DNA of 64,000 nt, taken from JAYWDA01 sp043747555. Lineage in GTDB: Bacteria; Bdellovibrionota; Bdellovibrionia; Bdellovibrionales; Bdellovibrionaceae. The notes under the pieces are model-generated. The model had not been told where the DNA came from. It searched no databases and saw only the letters and a program-made list of their open reading frames with translations. The DNA lies in the NCBI GenBank assembly GCA_043747555.1, contig JAYTOY010000047.1, forward strand, positions 1-64,000, given 5' to 3'. The position numbers and the translations under genes were made by a program. Below, in pieces: positions 50,864 to 60,172 of the stretch. The stretch's first letter is position 1. The number at the start of each line of letters is the position of its first letter.

Positions 50864-52342
50864 CTAAGCCTTTGCCAATGCTTTTTCAGCCCGCGCAATC
50901 AATGAAGACGTTTTCATCAGGGGAATTAAAATTTTAAGCTCGGTGCCATGTGGTTTTCCAATCACAGCCACACGAATCGGCATAAATAAATTTTTTCCCT
51001 TGGCGCTGGCTTTCATTTTAACTTCATCCTGCATTTTCAAAAACTCAGCTTCCGTCATTCTTTCGCTGGGAAGAGCCTTTAAAAGTTCGACCCAAGCTTG
51101 AAGAACGGCTTTGGTTGGCTCCCATTTTAAGGTCTCATCGCTTTCTGGGAAAATTTCATATTGCGAATCATCCAAGGGCCGATACAGCTCGACAGCATCG
51201 ACCAAAGTTTCCATCGAAGTTTTAAAAACTTCGATGGACTGTTCTTGCCAGGCCTGATCCGCTGGTAATTTAAAGCCCGCCTTGATTAAAAAGGGCTCCG
51301 TCAATTTCCAAAGTTCAGAATTTGATTTAGCTCGCAAATGCTGGGCATTCATCCATTTTAATTTCACTCGGTCAAAGACAGCGCCCGACGTATGCAGTCG
51401 CTCGACCGAAAAAGATTGAATCATTTCATCCATAGATAAAATTTCTTTCCCCTCAGGATGGCTCCAACCTAATAACAAAATAAAGTTTTTTAGCGCTTCA
51501 GGCAGATAACCTTCATCTTTAAATTGCCCGCAAGCTACAGCGCCTTTTCGCTTTGATAATTTTTGACGATCATCATCTAACACTAAAGAAATATGACCAA
51601 AACGCGGTGTTGCCCAATCCATCGCTTCGTAAATCATCAACTGCCTTAAGGTATTTGAGAGATGCTCTTCAGCGCGAAAAATATGGGTCATCTTCATCAT
51701 ATAATCATCAACCACACAGCAAAAGTTATAAACTGGCATGCCTTCAGACCTTAAAAGCACGAAGTCCCCGACCATATCTGACGGAAATTTAACTTCTCCG
51801 CGAATCAAATCTTGCAAAAGATAATCTTTTTTTAAATTTTTAGTTTTAAATCGAACGACCGCTTTTTTTCCGGTCTTTATTTCACCTAAAGATTTTTCTA
51901 AGGACCAATCTTCAAAAGGAGACACAACATGCGGAGCCCGTCCCGCCGCCATGGATTTTGCCCGCTGATCAGCAATTTCTTCATCACTTAAAAAACAGTA
52001 GTAGGCTTTGCCTTTTTGTAAAAGCTGTTCTGCGACTTGTTTGTAAATATCTTGCCGCTGACTTTGACGGTACGGAGGATACGGGCCCATATCTTTTAAT
52101 GTTTCAGGGTGGGGTCCTTCATTCCAATTTAAATCAAGCCAGATTAAATCATCCAGCATTCCTCGTAATGATTCTTCACTGCTGCGGGCTTCATCGGTGT
52201 CTTCAACGCGAATGATAAACTGACCTGATTGTTGTCGAGCATAAAGATAATTATAGAGCGCCGTTCGCGCACCGCCAACGTGCAAAAAGCCCGTCGGTGA
52301 CGGGGCAAAACGAACGCGGACAGTTTCAGAATTTATCGACAT
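50864..52342 (-). CDS. gltX: Glutamyl-tRNA synthetase
   Basis: Charges tRNA-Glu. 492 residues with HIGH as RFAPSPTGFLHVGGARTALYN, KMSKS as DDRQKLSKRKGAV, and RAEEHLSNTLRQ. Only one Glu enzyme is seen, so whether it is the discriminating or non-discriminating type cannot be told. ATG is preceded by AGGAGA. A terminator lies upstream (52411-52440), separating it from carD. Confidence 0.97.
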   Translation of the reverse strand: MSINSETVRVRFAPSPTGFLHVGGARTALYNYLYARQQSGQFIIRVEDTDEARSSEESLRGMLDDLIWLDLNWNEGPHPETLKDMGPYPPYRQSQRQDIYKQVAEQLLQKGKAYYCFLSDEEIADQRAKSMAAGRAPHVVSPFEDWSLEKSLGEIKTGKKAVVRFKTKNLKKDYLLQDLIRGEVKFPSDMVGDFVLLRSEGMPVYNFCCVVDDYMMKMTHIFRAEEHLSNTLRQLMIYEAMDWATPRFGHISLVLDDDRQKLSKRKGAVACGQFKDEGYLPEALKNFILLLGWSHPEGKEILSMDEMIQSFSVERLHTSGAVFDRVKLKWMNAQHLRAKSNSELWKLTEPFLIKAGFKLPADQAWQEQSIEVFKTSMETLVDAVELYRPLDDSQYEIFPESDETLKWEPTKAVLQAWVELLKALPSERMTEAEFLKMQDEVKMKASAKGKNLFMPIRVAVIGKPHGTELKILIPLMKTSSLIARAEKALAKA

Positions 52343-52410
52343 AGCATTCTCCTAGAATAAGCCTTTTTTGTCCTTCATTTCGTCTTAAAAGGCAATCTTA
52401 CCCCAGAAAT

Positions 52411-52440
52411 GAAAAAGGACCCTTTTCAAGGTCCTTTTTT
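52411..52440 (-). terminator. Intrinsic terminator of carD
   Basis: AAAAAGGACC and GGTCCTTTTTT flank a short loop. On the minus strand the hairpin ends in TCCTTTTTC after the carD stop at 52465, and it also has a T-run on the plus strand. It separates the carD transcript from gltX. Confidence 0.8.
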
Positions 52441-52464
52441 AAACTCTAAAATTTGGTTTTTGGC

Positions 52465-52959
52465 TTAAGCGTTCACACCAAATATCAGACGAACTTCTTC
52501 TTCTGAAAAGAGCTCATCCTTGGTCGTCGCTAACGACAACTCTTTTAAAAGCAAACCTCGAGCGTTATCGAGCATCTTTCGCTCGCCAAAGCTCAATTCC
52601 TTATCGGCTTTTAAGAGGAATAAATCTCTTAAGACTTCAGCGATTTCATAGACTGAGCCTGTCTTAATTTTTTCCATATATTCGCGGTAACGACGATTCC
52701 ATGTTTGGTTGTCGATCTTTACTTCTTTAACTTTAAGTATTTCTATAACTTTATTGGCTTCGTCTTTAGAGATGATAGGACGTAATCCAACCATCGCCAC
52801 GTTGTCTCGGGGAACCATAATCTTCATGCCCGTTTCAATGATTAGAATCGAGTAGAAGGTCTGTTTATTCCCTAAAATTTCTTTGGTTTCGATCGATGTG
52901 ACTTTGCCGACACCATAACCGGGATAGACTGCATTATCCCCAACATTAAAAGTCACCAT
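52465..52959 (-). CDS. carD: CarD/CdnL family transcription regulator
   Basis: 164 residues of the CdnL/CarD family, which binds RNA polymerase beta and stabilises open complexes at rRNA and housekeeping promoters. N-terminal RNA-polymerase-interacting domain FNVGDNAVYPGYGVGKVTSIE and IMVPRDNVAMVGLRPI; C-terminal helical domain with NRRYREYMEKIKTGS, VLRDLFLLKADKELSFGERKML. The extra HMG-like tail of CarD proper is absent, so CdnL type. Monocistronic with its own terminator. Confidence 0.93.
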   Translation of the reverse strand: MVTFNVGDNAVYPGYGVGKVTSIETKEILGNKQTFYSILIIETGMKIMVPRDNVAMVGLRPIISKDEANKVIEILKVKEVKIDNQTWNRRYREYMEKIKTGSVYEIAEVLRDLFLLKADKELSFGERKMLDNARGLLLKELSLATTKDELFSEEEVRLIFGVNA

Positions 52960-53156
52960 TAAGACACCCCCGGCTCAGGTTTGAATCAGAGCAGATAAGG
53001 TATATCAAATTTGACACAACTTATCAATTTATGGCGGGCAATTTAGTAAAATTTCCTCTGTTATATACAACTGTTAGCGTTATAAGAGGTGCCCAAAGAG
53101 TATTTTGAGGCTGTTCTTGCTCAGGAATTCAGCATATTGAGGAGTTTATGAAAATT

Positions 53157-54248
53157 TTAGCGGATTTCAGTTTGGAAGACTCTTTCTGGGTTAAATTGCT
53201 GAACTCGCGTGATGTGAAAATACAATCGACCAATTTCACGGCCATCTGTTGTTTCGACTCGGACTTGCCAGTCGCCGTCCTCGTACTTTTCCTTAACTGA
53301 ATAACCACGGAAGCCAGATTTACGCCCGCCTAAAAGGCGCATGGGAATCTTATCGGTTGTGCGCCAGCCTTGTTTCTCTTTCAACATCCAGTGCAGCACG
53401 ACCGTATCATTAAACCGGGCTGGCGAAAAAATTGTTGAAAAGAAATAAACCTTGTCGCCAGGCTCTGCGATAAAATCTTGATCGCCCTCTTGCCAGAACT
53501 TCCACGAGGCTTTTTCAGAAAACACCAAGTATTGGCCATTTTCTTTTTTGATGTTGTGGTAAATCCCCATTTTTTCAACAGCCAAAGGAACCGGTGGAAG
53601 TAAACCCATCATATAAAAAACAAACAGCAAAATTAAGACCGCAAACGATGGAAATAGGATTTGCGCCTTCAAGTCGCTTTGCTTGTTCCACCGCAACCGA
53701 ACGGCATAATAAAACGCAAAGATGGCAAGCCCAGACATTAAAAACGAAGTTAAAAAGGGCACCCAGCCAACAAAGCCAAACAGGACAGGAGCCATGATAG
53801 AGAAAAAGGAAAACAAACATACGACAAACCAACAAATTTTTAAATTCACCTTACTTTTTTTAACAAGCTTAGATTCATTCGCAATAATTAATCCCAGCAA
53901 CAGAAGGACAAAGATCCCTGACGAAAAAAATGAAGAGCTTTTTATAAAAAATAGGGAGTAAATATTCAAAAGAGTTCCCAAGAAAAAATGCAAGGGCAGC
54001 TGGTGATAGCTCCATGCTTTTTGAAATCGGGCGGGAACTTGAAGTGAACTTGACTCAGTCAGCAAACTGTAACCAAGAATGAGGCCGATCAAAGCCAAGT
54101 AAATAATTTGCTGAATGATCGCATGAGGTTCATCGACTTCAGCGACGATCAGGGCATCAAAAATATATCCCGCGAAAAAAAAGGCGATATCGATTTTTTT
54201 TTCGTTATTTTCATAGAAATGCAAAAGACGACTTTTAATTCCAGACAT
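53157..54248 (-). CDS. DUF2914 membrane protein
   Basis: About 363 residues: seven or so hydrophobic segments (residues 20-230), then a periplasmic-side domain of DUF2914 type (about 290-355) with RFNDTVVLHWMLKE, MRLLGGRKSGFRGYS and VETTDGREIGRLYFHI. Function unknown. The frame is open to 54332, but the terminator at 54286-54319 lies in between, so ATG 54248 (MSGIKSRLL) is the sensible start. This gene follows the subtilase on the same strand but is separated by that terminator. Confidence 0.82.
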   Translation of the reverse strand: MSGIKSRLLHFYENNEKKIDIAFFFAGYIFDALIVAEVDEPHAIIQQIIYLALIGLILGYSLLTESSSLQVPARFQKAWSYHQLPLHFFLGTLLNIYSLFFIKSSSFFSSGIFVLLLLGLIIANESKLVKKSKVNLKICWFVVCLFSFFSIMAPVLFGFVGWVPFLTSFLMSGLAIFAFYYAVRLRWNKQSDLKAQILFPSFAVLILLFVFYMMGLLPPVPLAVEKMGIYHNIKKENGQYLVFSEKASWKFWQEGDQDFIAEPGDKVYFFSTIFSPARFNDTVVLHWMLKEKQGWRTTDKIPMRLLGGRKSGFRGYSVKEKYEDGDWQVRVETTDGREIGRLYFHITRVQQFNPERVFQTEIR

Positions 54249-54285
54249 GCGACGATGATGCCTAACTTCGGGCAAGCCTACAAAT

Positions 54286-54319
54286 AAAAAAAGGCAAGGG
54301 TGATAGCCCTCGCCTTTTT
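54286..54319 (-). terminator. Intrinsic terminator of the subtilase gene
   Basis: The minus strand reads AAAAAAGGCGAGGG, a short loop, then CCCTTGCCTTTTTTTA; a strong GC stem with a T-run 27-60 bases after the protease stop (54346). It also argues that the DUF2914 gene starts downstream of it. Confidence 0.88.
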
Positions 54320-54345
54320 TCATAATTAACATCTATTTTTTAGAA

Positions 54346-56448
54346 TTACTTTACAGTGTAGATCAAAGCAAAAGGTTGGCGTCCATTATTTCCTTGAGGA
54401 ACCTTAACTCCGCGAACGATTAATTTGTACTCGCCGGCGGCTAAACCAGAAAGCTCGATGATCTCTTGATTGTTCAATCGATCCGCTGACCCCACTTGTG
54501 AACCGTCAGGCTTTATCAGAATTAAATCCAAGTCGTTCACTAAGGCTTGAGCGGCATTTGGAGAACCAGCGGCATCGACGTAAACCATATTCGCCAACAA
54601 CTGCCCGTTGTTGTTTAATCTAACCGTAAAGACTTTATCTTCAGCGGCGGCGACACCCAGACGGTCATCGCTGATCACCGTGTTTGCGCCTAAACGAGTG
54701 ATGGCTGCAACATCAACCCGTCCGTAACCCTGATCATTATTCGGTCGATGAGTCAGGATTTCTTGCTGACCTGCCAAGCCGCCTTCGCCGTATTGACCCG
54801 GATACATATCAACAGCTGTATGCACCATCACAGCTTTCATTAAAGCACTGGTTGGTTTTGCAATTCCCATTTTTTCTATAAGGTACTGACGAGCCACAGT
54901 GACCGCTCCTGCTGTTAAAGGAGTGGCCATCGACGTTCCACCGGCCCACACATAAAAATCATTGTACTTGCCCCATAGAAGCTCAGCTTTTGGATGTTGG
55001 CTTTTTGTACTTAAAATATTTGTCCCGGGAGCAACAACGTCTGGCTTAGTACGGCCGTCTTTTGTCGGTCCCCGCGAGCTAAACATAGCAATGCCATTTA
55101 TATTATCTGAAAGAAAAGAGCTAAAAATAGGCTCAGTTCCCCAATGATCTTTGCCTGTTCGGAGTTGGCTGATTGGTTTTTGAATTCCACCTGTTGTGGT
55201 TGTATTTTCTGAAGCCCCAACGCTGATGCAGTTTTTGGCTGTTGCCGGTGAACCCAAAGAGTTCGGATCAATGCGACCATCTTTGTCGTCATCGACACCG
55301 CTGTTTCCCGCAGCAAATAAAACAGTCATATCTGGGTTATTAAAAGTCCATTCATCCAATTGCTGGGCATAGCTATCATATTCACCCAATGATTTGGGGC
55401 TTCCCCAAGAGTTTGAATGAACTGATACGCCTTGTTCAAAAGCTTGGTTTAAAACTTTCGCTAAATCCGGAGGCACAAGTCCCCCCATCATCGGCGACCA
55501 CATACTTTGTGCAACTAACATCGCATCGTAAGCGCCGCCCTTAATATCACCATTACTTTTTATTCCGCGACCTGCAATGGATCCCGCAACGTGAGTGCCG
55601 TGACCCATTGGATCTTCCCAAGACTTACTAAATAAACCAAGAATTTGTCCGGACTTTACAGCATTAGAAAAATCTGGATGAATCGTCGAGGAATCTCCGT
55701 TATCAAGACCAGTATCAGCATAACCTGCGACTTGTCCTTTGCCGGTAAAACCTTGCGACCAAGCAGCGGCAAAGTTCATCAGTTTTGTGCCAGTTTCAAA
55801 ACCAGTCAGTGGTTCATTTTCTTTGACTTCAGGTAAGCCTTCAGATTCCAAAGTTTTCATATGCAAAGTTTCAAACCGAGGACTGGCTTGAATATGCTCA
55901 ACTCCCGCAAGGCTAGCTAAACTTTTCAATTGAGCTTTTGTAGCTACTACGAAAGCCGATCTTGCATCTGAAGAAACAAAATGGATTTCTGGGTTAGCGC
56001 GCAAACTTTTTACGACCCCTGGAAGTGTTTCTTTGTTAAAGGCAGAAATCATCCAAAGTTCAGGATGATCGGCAGCAACAGTGAATGAAGAAACTTCGCT
56101 GCTGATTTTAAATTCTGGCAAATAAGGCGATACAGCATTAATACGGCTATTTGTGGTTACGATATGATTGAGTTTTGTGAAATCACCGGTCACAACCAAA
56201 GCGTCATCAGGTAAATAACCTAAAATTTTGAAACCTTGCGATCGCAGCGCTTTTTTATCAGCTTCGATCACCGAGTTTTTAAATTGCACGATCATTTCGG
56301 TGACTGTTTCTTGCGATAATGCTTCTGAATTAAATCGCATTTGAGTTGGATCAACTGTTGCGCGTGAAAAACGAATATACTGTCCTGCCTCTGCTGTAAT
56401 AGCCATCGTGGCTACGGAAAGAGACAAAACGGTGATGAGTTTCCTCAT
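54346..56448 (-). CDS. Secreted subtilisin-family serine protease (S8)
   Basis: 700 residues: signal peptide (about 1-22), an N-terminal propeptide/inhibitor-like region with strands (50-220), the peptidase domain (about 235-590), and a C-terminal beta-rich domain (about 595-700) of P-domain-like type. Catalytic Asp in AGYADTGLD, His in DPMGHGTHVAGSIAG, oxyanion Asn in AAGNSGVDDD, Ser in GGTSMATPLTAGA. It should be autoprocessed and secreted; a protease of this type suits a predatory or scavenging life. Own terminator downstream. Start ATG, with GGGGG seven bases before. Confidence 0.95.
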   Translation of the reverse strand: MRKLITVLSLSVATMAITAEAGQYIRFSRATVDPTQMRFNSEALSQETVTEMIVQFKNSVIEADKKALRSQGFKILGYLPDDALVVTGDFTKLNHIVTTNSRINAVSPYLPEFKISSEVSSFTVAADHPELWMISAFNKETLPGVVKSLRANPEIHFVSSDARSAFVVATKAQLKSLASLAGVEHIQASPRFETLHMKTLESEGLPEVKENEPLTGFETGTKLMNFAAAWSQGFTGKGQVAGYADTGLDNGDSSTIHPDFSNAVKSGQILGLFSKSWEDPMGHGTHVAGSIAGRGIKSNGDIKGGAYDAMLVAQSMWSPMMGGLVPPDLAKVLNQAFEQGVSVHSNSWGSPKSLGEYDSYAQQLDEWTFNNPDMTVLFAAGNSGVDDDKDGRIDPNSLGSPATAKNCISVGASENTTTTGGIQKPISQLRTGKDHWGTEPIFSSFLSDNINGIAMFSSRGPTKDGRTKPDVVAPGTNILSTKSQHPKAELLWGKYNDFYVWAGGTSMATPLTAGAVTVARQYLIEKMGIAKPTSALMKAVMVHTAVDMYPGQYGEGGLAGQQEILTHRPNNDQGYGRVDVAAITRLGANTVISDDRLGVAAAEDKVFTVRLNNNGQLLANMVYVDAAGSPNAAQALVNDLDLILIKPDGSQVGSADRLNNQEIIELSGLAAGEYKLIVRGVKVPQGNNGRQPFALIYTVK

Positions 56449-56585
56449 GAGACCCCCTTGTTAGACCCAAATCGGACCATAGGGACGCTGATAAAGAAAA
56501 CAAAAAGAGACTTTTTTTTGCATTGTATCAGACAATTCACTCTGAGATCGCGCACAGAGCTTTAACAATTTATAGATCCAATTTT

Positions 56586-58673
56586 TTAGGCAATACCGGC
56601 GAGGGCAGCGGGTCCTCTTTTTTTCAACAGCTCTTCCTTAAGTCTTTTATGATCTCCGTGCTTGAGTTGCGGATCTTTTTGCAAAATTTCAAAAGCCGCT
56701 GCTCTTGCTTTTTGTAGAATAGTTACGTCTCTGATAAGGTTCGCCATTTTAAAGCCATCAAGTCCGGACTGCTTGGTTCCCATAAACTCGCCAGGACCCC
56801 GCAGCTGCAAATCGAATTCGGCAATTTTAAAGCCATCCGTCGTTTGTTCCATTATCTGAGTGCGCTCGCGTGCGTCTTCACCAACGGCATAGCCTAACAT
56901 TAAAATACAAAAACTTTTTGCTGAACCTCGGCCAACTCGGCCGCGCAATTGATGCAACTGTGAAAGTCCAAAACGCTCGGCGTGTTCGATAATCATCAGA
57001 TTGGCATTCGGGACATCAACACCCACTTCGATCACCGTTGTTGCAACCAGCACTTGGGTTTCACCGTCACGAAACTTTTGCATGACTTGTTCTTTATCTG
57101 TAGGTTTTAATCTTCCATGCAAAAGATCAAATTTAATTTCAGGAAATTGATTTTTTAATTTTTCAAACTGAGTGACTGCATCTTTAAGGTCGATTTTTTC
57201 ACTCTCTTCAATGAGTGGATAGACAATATAGGCTTGCCGCCCTTTTTTAATCTGCTCGGCCATAAAATTCAAAGCTAAACCCCGTTTTCCCTCAAACGTG
57301 ACTCGTGTTTGAATCGGCGACCGACCGGGCGGCATCTCGTCAATCACAGAAACATCCAAATCACCGTAAACGGTCATGGCTAGTGTTCGCGGGATTGGAG
57401 TTGCTGTCATAATTAAGAAATGGGGAGCTTGGCCTTTTTCTTTAAGAATGCCCCTTTGCTCGACGCCAAAGCGATGCTGCTCGTCCACAATCACAAGTGC
57501 TAGGTTTTTGAATTTTACCGGATCTTCGATCAAAGCGTGGGTGCCGATAATAAAATGAAGATCACCACTTTCAAGATCCGATAAAATTTGTTTTCGCTCG
57601 GCAGCTTTCGTTTTTCCCGACAATACAGCCACCTTAAGTCCGGTAGGTTCTAAATATTTTTGCGCATTTTTAAAATGCTGCTCTGCTAAAATTTCTGTCG
57701 GCGCCATCATGGCTGATTGAAAACCACTTTCAGCGCCGCAGGCCACTGCCATAAATGCTACTAAAGTTTTTCCGCACCCGACGTCTCCTTGCACCATACG
57801 ATGCATGGGTGAGCCCTTTTTAAAATCCTCTTTGATTTCTTGAAAGGTTCTTAATTGGGCACCCGTCAATTGAAAAGGCAGTGACTTCATTAAGACTTCG
57901 ATTTTTCGGCCTTCATTTTCGATCACTGGCGATTTTTCTTTTTTAAAACCACTTCGGCGGGCTGCTAAAAAAAGCTCTAGCCAAAAGAACTCTTCAAATA
58001 TGATTCGTTGGTGAGCGGGGCTGCGAAATTCCATATACTCTTTGGCTAAATCAGGGTTCGGATGATGCAGCTGGTACAAAGCCTCACGATGAGTCAGCAA
58101 GTTATTTTCTTTCCGAAGAGAAATAGGAAATGATTCTTCGTCATCTTTTTCAAGCTGACCAAAGGCACTTTGAATAATACTTAAAATTTTCCCGCGCGTC
58201 AGCCCTTCGAATTCTGTATAAATCGGAATCATCGCATCACTTGGTAATTCGTCGGATTCGACATCTTTGATATCAGGATGGTGAAATTCGATTCGGCCTT
58301 TATAAAATAAAACTTTGCCAACGACGCGCACTTCTTTGAATGGTTTAAATCGATCAAAATATCCACGATAGGGAACTCGAAAAAATTTGCAGCTCACTTG
58401 TCCAGAACTGTCTTTAACAATCACATCATAAATTTTTCGCGTTGAAGCGCCCATGGGGATGGCTTTGACAGTTAAGATCGTCGCTTTTAAACTGACAGTC
58501 TCACCGGCCTGTAAAGAAGCAATGTTTCTGGCGGCTCTTTGGTCTTCATAGGCCCTCGGGTAAAGTTCCAATAAATCCCCGACCCATCGAATGCCCCGCC
58601 GAGCAAAAATATCACCCAGCTTTGGTCCAACTCCCTTAAGATATTGTACAGAGGCATCTAGACGTAAGGCCAT
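56586..58673 (-). CDS. recG: ATP-dependent DNA helicase RecG
   Basis: Branch-migrating helicase for stalled forks and recombination. About 695 residues. The wedge domain starts SVQYLKGVGPKLGDIFARRGI, then helicase motifs GDVGCGKTLVAF (Walker A), VDEQHRFGVEQR (DEQH), TATPIPRTLAMT, and ATTVIEVGVDVPNA and QLRGRVGRG (motifs V and VI), with the C-terminal PGEFMGTKQSGLDGF. The open frame reaches 58802, but the first 43 residues are not RecG-like; ATG 58673 matches the family. The HD-GYP gene is divergent, 60 bases away. Confidence 0.96.
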   Translation of the reverse strand: MALRLDASVQYLKGVGPKLGDIFARRGIRWVGDLLELYPRAYEDQRAARNIASLQAGETVSLKATILTVKAIPMGASTRKIYDVIVKDSSGQVSCKFFRVPYRGYFDRFKPFKEVRVVGKVLFYKGRIEFHHPDIKDVESDELPSDAMIPIYTEFEGLTRGKILSIIQSAFGQLEKDDEESFPISLRKENNLLTHREALYQLHHPNPDLAKEYMEFRSPAHQRIIFEEFFWLELFLAARRSGFKKEKSPVIENEGRKIEVLMKSLPFQLTGAQLRTFQEIKEDFKKGSPMHRMVQGDVGCGKTLVAFMAVACGAESGFQSAMMAPTEILAEQHFKNAQKYLEPTGLKVAVLSGKTKAAERKQILSDLESGDLHFIIGTHALIEDPVKFKNLALVIVDEQHRFGVEQRGILKEKGQAPHFLIMTATPIPRTLAMTVYGDLDVSVIDEMPPGRSPIQTRVTFEGKRGLALNFMAEQIKKGRQAYIVYPLIEESEKIDLKDAVTQFEKLKNQFPEIKFDLLHGRLKPTDKEQVMQKFRDGETQVLVATTVIEVGVDVPNANLMIIEHAERFGLSQLHQLRGRVGRGSAKSFCILMLGYAVGEDARERTQIMEQTTDGFKIAEFDLQLRGPGEFMGTKQSGLDGFKMANLIRDVTILQKARAAAFEILQKDPQLKHGDHKRLKEELLKKRGPAALAGIA

Positions 58674-58734
58674 AGGTTCTGATTTTCCACCTTTTAGTTT
58701 TCCAGTCAATGAAAGCGTGTCAAAATTAACAGAT

Positions 58735-59691
58735 ATGCAGGATTCTGATCTTTCCAAGTACTTCCGTATTCGCCTCAGCACTTTGCGGCCTGAAAAGCGC
58801 ACTGCTTTTGATATTTTCGTGAGCCTCGACGGCAGGGTTTTACTCTACCTGCGCGCTGGCGATCAGTTGAAAGATTCAAAAATTGATCTTCTTCATCATC
58901 GCGATACTGGCAATTCATTTTTCGTTCGTAACGAAGACCGCGAAGCTTACCGCGCCTGGGTGCGGGAAGAACTTTTATCCGAGCAGATCACTCCGTTTGA
59001 GAAAGCTAAAATCTTACGGGAATCTTCTATGGCTATTATGGAAGATCTTTTTGAAAATCCTGATGTGAATAAGGCTTTGGATGACTCGCGCCCTATCATT
59101 CGCGATTTTATTGATTTTATGATTAAAGAACCCGAGGGCATGGGTTTTTTAATCAGTCTTTCTGGTCACGATTTTTACACCTACAATCATTCTTTGGATG
59201 TCGGGATTTATTCTTTAGGCTTAGGACAAGCTATGGGCTTTAATTCTAAGGACCTAGAAGAACTGGGTGCCGCTTCTTTGTTTCACGACGTTGGAAAACG
59301 CAATGTTAGTTTAGATATTCTGTGCAAAAAAGGTCCCCTTGATGATGCCGAGTGGGAACAAATGAAACGGCATCCTCAATACGGACTTTTAATCTTAAAT
59401 GAAAATCCAAATATTTCAGATGCCATTCGTGCCGCTTGCTTTGAACATCACGAAAGCTTTTCGGGCAATGGCTATCCACAAAATATTTCAGGGCAAGAAA
59501 TCCATCCCTTTGCGCGGATCGTAGCTATCACCGACACTTATGATGCGATGACGACGCAGCGATCTTACAACGTTCCCATGAAGCCAATGGATGCTGTCAC
59601 CATGATGAAAGAAAAACTTCATGGGCGTTATGATCCCGATATGTTGAAAGCGATGTACTCCGTTTTATTTAAAATGAAAGTCGCAGGTTAA
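58735..59691 (+). CDS. HD-GYP domain protein, c-di-GMP phosphodiesterase type
   Basis: 318 residues. An N-terminal domain (about 1-115, FDIFVSLDGRVLLYLRAGDQL) precedes an HD-GYP domain. Metal-binding residues appear in YNHSLDVGIYSL, SLFHDVGKRNVS (HD), KRHPQYG, and HHESFSGNGYP. The last motif is usually HHExxDGxGYP; here Asp is Ser. DTYDAMTTQRSY, DPDMLKAM follow. It likely hydrolyses cyclic di-GMP, though the Asp-to-Ser change leaves this open. The Bdellovibrio HD-GYP protein Bd1817, of known structure, has a similar two-domain layout; I cannot say whether it is the ortholog. ATG 58735 is preferred over 58591. The next gene starts one base after its stop. Confidence 0.9.
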   Translation: MQDSDLSKYFRIRLSTLRPEKRTAFDIFVSLDGRVLLYLRAGDQLKDSKIDLLHHRDTGNSFFVRNEDREAYRAWVREELLSEQITPFEKAKILRESSMAIMEDLFENPDVNKALDDSRPIIRDFIDFMIKEPEGMGFLISLSGHDFYTYNHSLDVGIYSLGLGQAMGFNSKDLEELGAASLFHDVGKRNVSLDILCKKGPLDDAEWEQMKRHPQYGLLILNENPNISDAIRAACFEHHESFSGNGYPQNISGQEIHPFARIVAITDTYDAMTTQRSYNVPMKPMDAVTMMKEKLHGRYDPDMLKAMYSVLFKMKVAG

Positions 59692-59692
59692 G

Positions 59693-60130
59693 ATGAAGCT
59701 TTTAATTTACAGCTTCTTTATGGCCTTAGCGATTCCAATTTTTACTTATTCCTTAGATCCCAAAAATCCCATTGATTCCTGTGATCGATTCATCAGTGAT
59801 TCTGATAAAAATCACTGCCTTGAAAAAGCCGGAAGCCCTAAGGTCGATTGGTACGCTTCTTCTTTGTGTCAGAAAATTGATGATGATAAAGTTTTCCTCA
59901 GCTGCTTTGACGCCATTGAAGCCGCTCAGTTTGATCCAAAAGCGGTTGAGGCTTGTGAAACTTTTGCCAGCCAAGATGACTCTTTAAAATTAAAATGTTT
60001 AGAATTAGTTAAAAATCGCCCGATCGGGGATTGTAAAACTCGGAAAGAGTTTAAAAGTTTTGAATCTTGCATGAAATCCAAATCAGCAAGACTACCCGCT
60101 TCAGAAAGAACTTTCTTTCAAACGAAGTGA
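59693..60130 (+). CDS. Small exported Cys-rich protein, unknown function
   Basis: 145 residues with a signal peptide (about 1-20). Ten cysteines at irregular spacing (DSCDRF, NHCLEKAG, SLCQKI, FLSCFDAI, EACETF, LKCLELV, GDCKTR, ESCMKSK) suggest disulfide-bonded helices. I do not recognise it. It starts one base after the HD-GYP stop, so it is probably co-transcribed and coupled. Its stop lies within a perfect 11-bp inverted repeat. Confidence 0.65.
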   Translation: MKLLIYSFFMALAIPIFTYSLDPKNPIDSCDRFISDSDKNHCLEKAGSPKVDWYASSLCQKIDDDKVFLSCFDAIEAAQFDPKAVEACETFASQDDSLKLKCLELVKNRPIGDCKTRKEFKSFESCMKSKSARLPASERTFFQTK

Positions 60131-60149
60131 AGTTCACAGTGAACTTCAC
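60127..60149. repeat. Perfect 11-bp inverted repeat between convergent genes
   Basis: GTGAAGTTCAC (60127-60137) and GTGAACTTCAC (60139-60149) are exact reverse complements around one base. It includes the TGA stop of the Cys-rich protein gene and precedes the convergent hydrolase end (60173). A stable hairpin on either strand; no T-run follows, so it may block readthrough or protect the 3' end rather than act as a classical terminator. Confidence 0.6.
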
Positions 60150-60172
60150 CAGCCCAAAAAAGATTTATAAAT

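Noticed and set aside
53148..53297. Plus-strand ATG with GAGGAG in front, about 49 codons
   Set aside because: The Shine-Dalgarno is only three bases from the ATG and the frame runs antisense through the end of the DUF2914 gene. The protein has no recognisable character.
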